This document shows positions 50,709 to 58,844 of a DNA stretch of 64,000 bases, piece after piece. Made by a program: the position numbers and the translations under genes. Under the pieces are notes generated by a model. It saw only the letters and a program-made list of their open reading frames with translations, ran no database searches and was not told the origin of the DNA. This DNA comes from Amycolatopsis sp. WQ 127309 (GTDB lineage: Bacteria > Actinomycetota > Actinomycetes > Mycobacteriales > Pseudonocardiaceae): positions 11,049,001 through 11,113,000 of the forward strand of contig NZ_CP095481.1 of NCBI RefSeq assembly GCF_023023025.1, written 5' to 3'. Positions within the stretch are counted from its first letter, which is position 1. Each line of letters opens with the position of its first letter.

Positions 50709-52142
50709 TCAGTCCTTGTTGACGATGCGTTCGAGGTCGCGGCCGCCGTAGTCCTTCCCGGCCACCACGCCGGCGTAGTGCTCCACCTTCAAGCTGCTGT
50801 GCGGGGCCGCGTCCGGGTCGCGCGGCGCCGGACCCGTCGCCCAGGCGTTGTAGTCGTCCAGCAGGCCCTGCGCTTCGCGCGTCGCCGCGGCGAGCCGCTC
50901 GGCCGGGTCGATCTCGGCCTCCAGCACGTCCTGCACGGCCCGGTTCATCACGTCCTGGGTGCCCGCGAAGTTGCCGAACACCGCACCCCGCACCGGCGGC
51001 ACCCCGCTCGCGACCGGGGTCGCCTTCGCCGGGGCGGCGTGGAGGTGGTCGCTCGCCACCCGGTGGTACGGGTGCTCGGCGAACCAGCCTTCGCTCTCGA
51101 GCAGGTCGAACGCGCCGTAGGTCATCGGGACGAAGCTGTTGTCCTTGTGCCGGTCCGCGGCGTTGCGCGGGTTGTGCAGGAACTGCGTGAACGCGAGCGC
51201 GCCGTCCTCGGTGGCCTTGTCGAGACCGTTCGTCAGCCATAGCGACGTGCCGGCGACGTGGTTGCCGGCGTAGGGAACGTGGTCGTTGAACGGGAAGATG
51301 CCCACGGCGAGGTCGAAGCCGGCACCTTCCGCCGCGCGCAGCGTGTAGTTGATGTCGTTCGACGACGAGAGCCGGATGGCGGCCTGCTGCTCGGCGAACG
51401 GGGCGAAGCTCTCCATCCAGCCGGGAATCGCGCCGGTGTGCAGGTAGTGACCGTCGCGGTGCAGCTCACGCCACCACTCGACCCAGGTCAGCATCTCCTT
51501 CGACGCCAGCTCGATCTTCGTGGCCCGGCCGGAGCGCCCGTTGTCGTTGTTCACCAGCTGCCCGCCCTGCGTGGCCACCGCCTGCTGGAACAGCATGGCG
51601 TGGTTCGCCCAGGTGATCGGGTGCTTCGGGGGGTTCTTCGAGCCCGCGAGCTTTTCGCACGCGGCGGTGACCTCGTCCCACGTCTCCGGCAGCCGGGTGA
51701 TACCGGCGGCCTCGAGCAGGCGGGTGTTCGCGAACAGCAGGCTCGTCGTGCCGACCGACGGCATCGAGAACAGGTCGCCCTGGTGGCTGAAGTAGTCGCG
51801 GAACGGTGCGATGACGTCGCCCGCCACGACGGGTTCGCCGCCGATCTCGGTGCGGCCGTCGATCGCCTTCTCCAGCGAGGTGAACAGCGGACGGCCGTCC
51901 TGGCGGGTCATGTCGCGGGCCGACTGGCCCAGGTAGGAGTACAGCTCGGACACGGCCGGCGGGTTACCCTGCGCGGCGGCCTGCGCGACTTCGAGCGGCG
52001 CGTTCCAGAAACTCGTGGCCGTTACCTTGATGGCGTATTCGGGGTGCAGTTTCTCGAATTCGGCGCCGATCTGGTACCAGCGCTCCATCCAGCCCGGAAA
52101 CGTATTGTCCGGCACCCATACGTCGATCACGACCTTGCCCAT
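50709..52142 (-). CDS. Solute-binding-fold protein without signal peptide
   Basis: 477 residues of the family 1 extracellular sugar-binding proteins: VIDVWVPDNTFPGWMERWYQIGAEFEKLHP, AVSELYSYLG, LPETWDEVTAACEKLAG, GIFPFNDHVPYAGN, AFTQFLHNPRNAADRHKDNSF. Unlike exported relatives it has no signal peptide or lipobox: the protein begins MGKVVIDVW, and an in-frame TGA lies four codons upstream of the ATG, so no longer form exists. GAGGAG marks the start. No ABC permease or ATPase gene is nearby. A cytoplasmic binding protein beside an exporter and an SRPBCC gene could sequester the product or a precursor. Confidence 0.85.
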   Translation of the reverse strand: MGKVVIDVWVPDNTFPGWMERWYQIGAEFEKLHPEYAIKVTATSFWNAPLEVAQAAAQGNPPAVSELYSYLGQSARDMTRQDGRPLFTSLEKAIDGRTEIGGEPVVAGDVIAPFRDYFSHQGDLFSMPSVGTTSLLFANTRLLEAAGITRLPETWDEVTAACEKLAGSKNPPKHPITWANHAMLFQQAVATQGGQLVNNDNGRSGRATKIELASKEMLTWVEWWRELHRDGHYLHTGAIPGWMESFAPFAEQQAAIRLSSSNDINYTLRAAEGAGFDLAVGIFPFNDHVPYAGNHVAGTSLWLTNGLDKATEDGALAFTQFLHNPRNAADRHKDNSFVPMTYGAFDLLESEGWFAEHPYHRVASDHLHAAPAKATPVASGVPPVRGAVFGNFAGTQDVMNRAVQDVLEAEIDPAERLAAATREAQGLLDDYNAWATGPAPRDPDAAPHSSLKVEHYAGVVAGKDYGGRDLERIVNKD

Positions 52143-52285
52143 TCGAGCTCCTCACCGCGTAACCCGGAAAGCGACACCCACATGGTCACACGGCCGGATC
52201 GGACCGGACATCTCCCCGATTGCCGGACGAGCCCGGCACTTTGATCGGGTGCGATGAGCGCACACCGACCAAAGCACCGGTCGGC

Positions 52286-52753
52286 TCAGGCCTGCGCGAG
52301 GTAGTCGGCCAGGGACTCCATGAAGCTCAGCCAGCCCTGCCGGCTCGGCTCGATCTGCTCGTCCGGCAGGTGCCCGATCTGCTTGAAGACGATTTCGGTC
52401 TTCTCACCCTGGTCGTTGAACGCGACCACGATCAGCTCGGCGTTGTCCGCGTCGACGTGGTTGTCGTCGATCAGCGTGAACGACAGCACCGACGGGGACT
52501 CCAGGTCCTTGTACACACCGTGGAACGGAACCTCGGTGCCGTCCTCGCCGTCGGACTTCATCGTGGCGGCCCACTCGCCACCGGGCCGGGCGTCGATCGA
52601 CACGGTGGACCGCGCGGTGCTGAACCCGGTCGGGCCCCACCACGCGGCGAGCTGGTCCGGGTCGGTCCACGCCTCGAAGACCCGCTCGCGCGGGGCGTCG
52701 ATGATCCGGGTGAACCCGAATTCCTTGGTGGTCGCTGATGACGCGTCAGCCAT
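52286..52753 (-). CDS. SRPBCC (START/AHSA1-type) protein
   Basis: 155 residues: TRIIDAPRERVFEAWTDPDQLAAWWGPTGF, then FHGVYKDLESPSVLSFTLIDD, and a long C-terminal helix (QGWLSFMESLADYLAQ). This helix-grip fold holds a large hydrophobic ligand. In calicheamicin producers the same fold is the self-sacrifice resistance protein CalC, which the activated enediyne cleaves. Position between the exporter and the solute-binding gene suits a resistance role, but this subfamily (with WWGP) is also common outside such clusters. GAAAGGA marks the start. Confidence 0.8.
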   Translation of the reverse strand: MADASSATTKEFGFTRIIDAPRERVFEAWTDPDQLAAWWGPTGFSTARSTVSIDARPGGEWAATMKSDGEDGTEVPFHGVYKDLESPSVLSFTLIDDNHVDADNAELIVVAFNDQGEKTEIVFKQIGHLPDEQIEPSRQGWLSFMESLADYLAQA

Positions 52754-52801
52754 CGCATGTCCTTTCTCGCCTGTGGTGATCTTCGGTTCTTCGGTTGCAC
52801 T

Positions 52802-52839
52802 GGCTCAAGGACCGCGACCGAGGTCGCGGTCCTTGAGCC
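52802..52839 (-). terminator. Terminator after the MFS gene
   Basis: GGCTCAAGGACCGCGACC (52802-52819) and GGTCGCGGTCCTTGAGCC (52822-52839) form a perfect 18-bp stem with a two-base loop, downstream of the MFS stop codon and before the SRPBCC gene. Confidence 0.88.
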
Positions 52840-52942
52840 GGCGGCTGCCGCCCTTCGCGAGCGACGGCCTCAGGGGTGGTGCGCGGGTGCCGGCGGACCA
52901 GGTGGCGACGTCGCCACCGGATTCCCCGCCCGCACGCGCTTT

Positions 52943-54556
52943 CTAGCTTCGCGCCGCCGGCTCGGCGGCCGTGTCCGCGGTGTCCGCGGCCTCGGCGTCC
53001 GGCTCGGCGGCCGCTTCCGGTGCGGGCGCCTGCTGCTGCCCGGTGGCCGGCAGGTGCCGCAGCCCGACCGCGGCGATGACCGCGGCCGCCGCGATGATGA
53101 TCGCGCTGCCGATCGCGGTGCCGTGCACACTGCTCGTGATGGCCTCGTAGGCGCTGTTCAGCAGGTTCCCGGACTCCGCCGGGGGCAGGCTGCCCGCGAC
53201 GGACTGGGCACCGGCGATGCTCTCCCCGGCCGCGTGGGCCTGTGCGGCGGGGATGGCCGGGTCGACCACGACGGTGTTCCGGTACAGCGTGGTGCCCACC
53301 GTGCCGAGCACCGCGACGCCCATCGCCACACCGAACTCGCCCGAGGTCGACGTCATGCCGGCCGCCGCACCGAACTTCTCCCACGGAGCCGACTGCATCG
53401 CCAGCGCGGCGCCGAGCCCGGCCAGCGGGCCCATGCCGATGTTCGCGATGATCAGACCGGTGAGCAGCAACGGGATGTTGTTGCCGGTGCTGTCCAGCTG
53501 GGTCAGCAACAGGTACCCGATGGCCGAGACCACCAGGCCCACCGCCATCAGCCGGCCCGGCGGGATCCGGCGGGCCAGCAGCGGCGCCACCTGGATCATG
53601 ACCAGCGTGCAGAGCGCCGGCGGCACCAGCCACAGCGCGGTCGCCACCGGCGACAGCCCGGAGACCGACTGCAGGTACATGTAGACGAAGAGCTGGTTGC
53701 CGGCGATGAACCCGGAGGCGACCGTCATGCTCAGCGCCGAACTGAACGTCCGGTTCTTGAACAGCGTCAGGTCGAGCAGCGGGCTGTCGATCCGCTTCTG
53801 CCGGCGCAGGAACGTGATCGTGCACGCCACGCCGACGACGACGGCGACGATCGACACCGCCGAGAGCCCGTCGTGCGAGATCTGCTTGAGGCCGTAGATG
53901 ACCGGCAGGATCGCCAGCAGCGACAACACGACGCTGGCCGGGTCGATCTTGCCCGCGGCCGGGTTCTTGAACTCCGGCAGCACCTTCGGTCCGACCACGA
54001 GGAGGATGACCATGACCGGCACGCCGATCAGGAACACCGAACCCCACCAGAAGAACTCGAGCAGCCCGCCGCCGATGATCGGCCCGAGCGCCGTGCCGCC
54101 CATGAAGCAGCCCATCCAGACGCCCATGGCCATGGACATCTGCTTGGGGTTCGGGAACATGGCGGCGATGAGCGCCATGGTGGAAGGCATGATCGTGGAT
54201 CCGGCGACCCCGAGCAGGGCCCGCATGACGATCAGCATCTCCGGGCTCGTGGAGTACGCCGCCAATATCGAAACGACGGCGAACGCGGCCGCGCCGATCA
54301 TCAGCAGCTTCTTGCGGCCGATCCGGTCGCCGATGTTCCCCATCGTGATGAGCAGGCCGGCGACCAGGAAGCCGTAGATGTCCGTGATCCACAGTTGCTG
54401 CACACTGCTGGCCCCGAGATCACCACTCAAATGCGGCAGCGCCAGATACAGCACACTCATATCGAGCGCCACCAGAATGGTGGGCAGGGCCAGCACCGCC
54501 AGCCCGATGAACTCTTTCCGACCGGCCAACCCGGTCGGTCCAGCGCTTGTGTCCAT
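52943..54556 (-). CDS. MFS exporter, DHA2 (14-helix) family
   Basis: 537 residues with about 14 membrane helices. The DHA2 signature lies in LDMSVLYLALPHLSGDLGAS, and motif A appears as GNIGDRIGRKKLLMIG. The C-terminal 45 residues are Ala/Glu/Pro-rich and disordered. It is a proton-driven drug exporter of the type used for self-resistance in enediyne producers (SgcB in C-1027 is of this kind). It is on its own transcript or follows the BBE operon after a 127-base gap. Confidence 0.92.
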   Translation of the reverse strand: MDTSAGPTGLAGRKEFIGLAVLALPTILVALDMSVLYLALPHLSGDLGASSVQQLWITDIYGFLVAGLLITMGNIGDRIGRKKLLMIGAAAFAVVSILAAYSTSPEMLIVMRALLGVAGSTIMPSTMALIAAMFPNPKQMSMAMGVWMGCFMGGTALGPIIGGGLLEFFWWGSVFLIGVPVMVILLVVGPKVLPEFKNPAAGKIDPASVVLSLLAILPVIYGLKQISHDGLSAVSIVAVVVGVACTITFLRRQKRIDSPLLDLTLFKNRTFSSALSMTVASGFIAGNQLFVYMYLQSVSGLSPVATALWLVPPALCTLVMIQVAPLLARRIPPGRLMAVGLVVSAIGYLLLTQLDSTGNNIPLLLTGLIIANIGMGPLAGLGAALAMQSAPWEKFGAAAGMTSTSGEFGVAMGVAVLGTVGTTLYRNTVVVDPAIPAAQAHAAGESIAGAQSVAGSLPPAESGNLLNSAYEAITSSVHGTAIGSAIIIAAAAVIAAVGLRHLPATGQQQAPAPEAAAEPDAEAADTADTAAEPAARS

Positions 54557-54683
54557 GATGATGCACTCTTTCGCGTCGTCGGGTCCCGCGAGCGGCCCCG
54601 TGGGATCACACCCTTCTGTGCGCCCTTCCTGTTGTACCGTCTGTGGCCAACTGATTCTTCTCCGAAATTGCGGTGTACTCCAC

Positions 54684-56054
54684 TTAGCCGAGTGCTGTGG
54701 CATTCGGGGCTATGTCGCCGCGGAACCGGCCGGCGGGATCGACCCGCTCGCGCACCGCGTCCACCTCGGCGATCTGCTCCGGGGAGAGGTGGCCTTGCGG
54801 CTGCTCCACGTGCTCGACGAACGACGGTACCGTCCGCCCGGTGTCCCACTTGCTCAGCGCCGCGCGCACCACGGCGGCGTGCTTCCGCAGCGCCTCGACG
54901 GTCACCGGCCCCATCGGCACCCCGGACCCGGCGTAGGAGAACCGGGCGTCCAGGTGGTTCAGCACGCCGCCGGCCGGGTCCGGCCGGGAGTACGCGCCGC
55001 CGAGCTGACGCAGCCCGGCCGCCACGAGCGGTGAGCCCGAGCCCTCGCCGAGCACCCGCAGGAACGCGGCCTCACCGCCGTCGTCGAGCTCGCCGAGCAG
55101 CATGTGCTCGCCGACGACGGGGACCGGATCCGTCGGATCCATGTGCGCCGCCAGCACGGCGGCCGGTTCGGCCCGGTGCCAGGTGTCCATGACCGGCTCG
55201 GCGATCGCGCGCAACGGGTCGAGCAGCTCGGCGGTGTGCCGGCGGGCGGTGGCCTCGTGGTCGTCGTCCGTGCTGAGCACCGCGCCGTCGAGGCAGAGGA
55301 CCGGCCCGCCGGCCAGGACCGGTGGCACGTCGGGGAGCGGGGGCAGGTTCAGCACCCGCAGCGACGTCGTCACCTCGTCCGGGGCGGTCAGCGTCCACGC
55401 GCGCCACGCGGCGAGCAGCTCGGCGGCGTGCTTCGCGGGCCAGAACGCGGCGCCGGTGTGCACCGACGACGCGGGGAACAGGGCGATCTCGATCGCGGTG
55501 ACGACGCCGAAGCCGCCACCGCCGCCCCGCAACGCGCGGAACAGCTCGGCGTCGGTGCCGGCGTCCACCCGGCGCAGCTCGCCGTCCGCCGTGACGAGCT
55601 CGATCGCCCGGACGCTGTTGGCGGCCAGGCCGAACCGCCTGCCGTAGGCGCTCATCCCGCCGCCGAGCGAGTACCCGACGACGCCGACGGTCGGCGAGGA
55701 GCCGTGCGGGGCGGTCAGCCCGTGCGGGGCGGCGGCCTCGACCACCGCGCCCCAGCGGGTGCCGGCCGGCACCCGGGCGACCCGGGCGGCGGCGTCGATC
55801 TCGACCTCGCCGCGCAGGGCGGTCTTGACGAGCACCGCGCCGGCCATCGGACGCTGCGCGCCCGCCGTGTGCCCGGTGGCCAGGATCCGCACCGGCGCGC
55901 CGTTCGCCTCGGCGTACCGCAGCGCCGCGCGGATGTCGTCGATCGTGTGCGCCGTCAGCGCCGCCGCCGGTTCCGGCACGGCGGCGAGGTTGAAGACCTG
56001 GGTGGCTTCTGCGAAACCCGGCTCGTGCGGGAGGGAAACGGTCTTCGGTGCCAT
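54684..56054 (-). CDS. FAD-linked oxidoreductase (BBE-like, GlcD/PCMH fold)
   Basis: 456 residues. The FAD domain has VRILATGHTAGA, where the His takes the position of the covalent FAD link in berberine-bridge-type enzymes, and PTVGVVGYSLGGGMSAYGRRFGL. The second covalent cysteine of bicovalent members is absent. It oxidises alcohols or C-C/C-N bonds using oxygen. It lies 20 bases after the ThDP enzyme gene, in the operon that holds the NRPS modules, so it probably finishes or builds a side moiety of the product. Confidence 0.85.
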   Translation of the reverse strand: MAPKTVSLPHEPGFAEATQVFNLAAVPEPAAALTAHTIDDIRAALRYAEANGAPVRILATGHTAGAQRPMAGAVLVKTALRGEVEIDAAARVARVPAGTRWGAVVEAAAPHGLTAPHGSSPTVGVVGYSLGGGMSAYGRRFGLAANSVRAIELVTADGELRRVDAGTDAELFRALRGGGGGFGVVTAIEIALFPASSVHTGAAFWPAKHAAELLAAWRAWTLTAPDEVTTSLRVLNLPPLPDVPPVLAGGPVLCLDGAVLSTDDDHEATARRHTAELLDPLRAIAEPVMDTWHRAEPAAVLAAHMDPTDPVPVVGEHMLLGELDDGGEAAFLRVLGEGSGSPLVAAGLRQLGGAYSRPDPAGGVLNHLDARFSYAGSGVPMGPVTVEALRKHAAVVRAALSKWDTGRTVPSFVEHVEQPQGHLSPEQIAEVDAVRERVDPAGRFRGDIAPNATALG

Positions 56055-56074
56055 CGCGGACTCCTTCCGTGTGG

Positions 56075-57730
56075 TCAGTGCCCGGCGATCAGGTCGGACA
56101 GGAATGGGGCGATGACGTCCGGCACGACCTTGCAGTCGAGCACCAGCACGCCGCGGGAGCCGCGGGCCTGCCAGTCGCGCACGGCGTCGAGGTCGGTCAC
56201 CGTGCGCACCACGGCCGCTTCGGCGCCCAGCGCCCGGGCCACGCCGGCGAAGTCGGTGTCGGCGAACGACGCGGTGCGCGGATCGGCGCCCCGCGGGGTG
56301 TACAGGTGCGCTTCGAAGCCGTAGGAGGCGTCGTCGTAGACGACCACGAGCGCGGGTGACCCGGCGCGGACGAGGGTGTCCAGCTCGGGCAGCCCCATCA
56401 GCGAGCCGCCGTCGCCGAGCGCCACCACGGTCAGCCGGTCGGCCCGCCCGGCGGCGGCCCCGACCGCGCCGCCGAACCCGAGCCCGATGGCCTGGAACGC
56501 GCCGCCCATGAACACCATCGCCGCCGGGTCGGGCACGGACCAGTACATCGACGGCCAGCTGATGAAGTGCCCGCCGTCGTAGACGACCGTCCGTTCGGCG
56601 GGCAGCAGCTCGCCGAGGGCCTTGGTCAGCGTGCGCGGGTCGATCCGGCCGGGCGTGCTCGCGTCCGGGTGGGCCTGATCGGCCCAGGTCCCGCACGGCA
56701 GCAGGTCCTCGGTCGCCTCCCGCCAGCCCGACGCGGGCAGGTTCGCCGCGTTCACCGCGTCGGTCAGCGCCGACGCCGTGACGGACGCGTCGGCGGTGAT
56801 CTCGAGCGACACCGGGGCGGTGCGGGTGCGCGCCGCGGTGTCGACCCGGACCACCGTCGCCCCGGGATCGAGCAGCCGCCCGCCGTGCAGGGTGAAGGGG
56901 TCGAGGTCGGCGCCGAACACCAGCACCAGGTCGGCCTGGCCGATCAGCTCGGCGGCCGGCGGCGCGGCGAAGCCGCCGCAGATCCCCAGCGCGTACCGGT
57001 TCCCGGCGAACAGGCCGTTCGCCATCACCGTCGTCGTCAGCAGCGCGCCGGTCCGCGCGGCCAGGTCCGCCAGGGGTTTCGCGGCGCCGGCCCGCCACGC
57101 CCCCAGCCCGGCAAGGATCAGCGGGCGGCGGGCGGTGGCCAGCAGATCCAGCACCGCGCCGACGTCACTCACCGACGGCGCGGCCGGCACCCGCTCGGCG
57201 CCGGCGTCCGAGACGGCTGTCACGGACACCGGGCCGCCCGGCACCTCGGCGTTCAGCAGGTCGTTCGGCAGGCACAGCAGCACGGGCCGGCTCAGCGTGC
57301 GGGCCAGGCGCAACGCCTCGGCCGCGTCGGCCCGCGCGGTATCCACGTCTCGCACCCGCACGACCTCGGCACCGAGCGCCCGCGCGAACACCGTCTGGTC
57401 GACGTCGCAGCGGCGCAGGCCGCCCACCGGGCTGTCGCCGCACAGCACCACGACGCCGCTCCCGTGCCGCACGGCCTCGGCCAGCGCCGTCGCCGTGTTG
57501 GCGATGCCCGCGCCGTGGGAGGTCGTGCAGACCGCGACCGCGCCGCTCACCCGGTGGTAGGCGTCGGCCATGGCCATGGCCCCGCCCTCGTGCCGGGCCG
57601 CGACGTAGTGCACGCCACGTTCGACGAGGCCGGCGGCGGCGAGGATGTTCCCGCCGCCGACGACGCCGAACGCGTGCCGGACGCCGCCGGCCGCGAGTTC
57701 GTGGGCCACTGCCGCCGCGAGTGTCGTCAC
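56075..57730 (-). CDS. ThDP-dependent enzyme of the acetolactate synthase family
   Basis: 551 residues: catalytic Glu in ARHEGGAMAMADAY (about residue 48), middle FAD/nucleotide-like domain, and the ThDP-Mg motif starting GDGGSLMG and ending VVYDDASYG. The usual terminal NN of that motif is DD, which still can bind Mg. Such enzymes decarboxylate 2-oxo acids and join or oxidise the product. GTG start at 57730. It may provide an unusual acyl or hydroxyketone unit to the A-PCP protein in the same operon; this is inference from context. Confidence 0.87.
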   Translation of the reverse strand: MTTLAAAVAHELAAGGVRHAFGVVGGGNILAAAGLVERGVHYVAARHEGGAMAMADAYHRVSGAVAVCTTSHGAGIANTATALAEAVRHGSGVVVLCGDSPVGGLRRCDVDQTVFARALGAEVVRVRDVDTARADAAEALRLARTLSRPVLLCLPNDLLNAEVPGGPVSVTAVSDAGAERVPAAPSVSDVGAVLDLLATARRPLILAGLGAWRAGAAKPLADLAARTGALLTTTVMANGLFAGNRYALGICGGFAAPPAAELIGQADLVLVFGADLDPFTLHGGRLLDPGATVVRVDTAARTRTAPVSLEITADASVTASALTDAVNAANLPASGWREATEDLLPCGTWADQAHPDASTPGRIDPRTLTKALGELLPAERTVVYDGGHFISWPSMYWSVPDPAAMVFMGGAFQAIGLGFGGAVGAAAGRADRLTVVALGDGGSLMGLPELDTLVRAGSPALVVVYDDASYGFEAHLYTPRGADPRTASFADTDFAGVARALGAEAAVVRTVTDLDAVRDWQARGSRGVLVLDCKVVPDVIAPFLSDLIAGH

Positions 57731-57746
57731 TGGGGTTTCCCGTCCC

Positions 57747-58844
57747 TCAGGCGAGTTCCGCGATCACTTCGCCGGCCGCGACCTCGATCCTGTTGACCCG
57801 CAACAGGTCCCAGCCCGACTCGGCGAAGACCGAGCACCAGTCGCGCAGGGTGGGCAGGAAGGTGCCCATCAGGTCGTGCCCGAGTTCGAAGCCGAGGGTG
57901 AACACGCCGAGATCGGTGTCCTGGACGTCGACCGACCGCGTCGCGTCACCGAACAGGAACCGCTTGACGTTCGGGAAGAGCTCCCGCAGCCGGCGCAGGG
58001 TCGCGACGCACTGCTCCCGCGGCCAGAAGTCGTGCGCCATCATGAAACAGGTCAGCACCTCGACCTCGCGGAACTCCGGCCGCTCCTGGAGGTTCAGCAC
58101 GTCGTCCTGGAAGAACCGGGCGCGGTCGCCGAAGCCCTCTTCCGTCGCCTCGGCCCGGGCCACCTGGAGCGACGGCTCGGCGATGTCGATGCCGAACCCC
58201 GTGGTGCCGGGATGCCGGCGGAGCATGTCCATCAGCCGGCCGCCGCTGCCGCAGCCGAGGTCGGCGACCACGGTGAACGGGAAGTCGATGCGGCTCAGCG
58301 CCGCGTAGAACGTCTGGTCGTAGGTGATGGCGCTGATGTCGCGGCAGGCGTACGCGATCGCCGCGGCGTCCCGCTCGTAGTAGTCACCGACGCGGTTCTT
58401 CTCGACCAGCGCCGAGGGCATCTGCCGGAACAACGCGGCGCTGCCGCGGTTCAGCCAGTGGAAGAACGACTTGGTCCGGTAGATCTCGTCGAACTTCTCG
58501 GTCGCGATGACGACGGTCTCGATCCGGCGCACGATCTCGACCGAGGCCAGCGCGCGGAACATGCTGAGCGTGGAGAGCGGGTCGAGGCCGTGCGCCTCGG
58601 CGAACTCCGCGGAGTCGAGCTTGCGGTTCTCGTTCAGCTCGTCCAGCGCGCCGACCTCCCAGGCCGCGCAGATCGCCCAAGCGGCCACGGCCGAGTTGTA
58701 GATGTGGGCGGCGTCGCGCGCACTCCGGAAATCCTCGGCGATCCCCCGCCTCATTTCGACGCCGTTCACGTACCAAACGTCGTTCACAGACTCCGCGCTC
58801 ACATTTCCTCCCGTTTCGGCCGGGTCGGCCCGTCGCTCACTCAT
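57747..58844 (-). CDS. SAM-dependent methyltransferase
   Basis: 365 residues. The N-terminal helical half (residues 45-170) is like the winged-helix/dimerisation part of polyketide and phenol O-methyltransferases. Motif I is ADLGCGSGGRLMDML (about residue 200), followed by FGIDIAEPSL and FMMAHDFWP. The start overlaps the stop of the NRPS gene by eight bases (ATGAGTGA), so translation is coupled. The acceptor is unknown. Confidence 0.85.
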   Translation of the reverse strand: MSERRADPAETGGNVSAESVNDVWYVNGVEMRRGIAEDFRSARDAAHIYNSAVAAWAICAAWEVGALDELNENRKLDSAEFAEAHGLDPLSTLSMFRALASVEIVRRIETVVIATEKFDEIYRTKSFFHWLNRGSAALFRQMPSALVEKNRVGDYYERDAAAIAYACRDISAITYDQTFYAALSRIDFPFTVVADLGCGSGGRLMDMLRRHPGTTGFGIDIAEPSLQVARAEATEEGFGDRARFFQDDVLNLQERPEFREVEVLTCFMMAHDFWPREQCVATLRRLRELFPNVKRFLFGDATRSVDVQDTDLGVFTLGFELGHDLMGTFLPTLRDWCSVFAESGWDLLRVNRIEVAAGEVIAELA

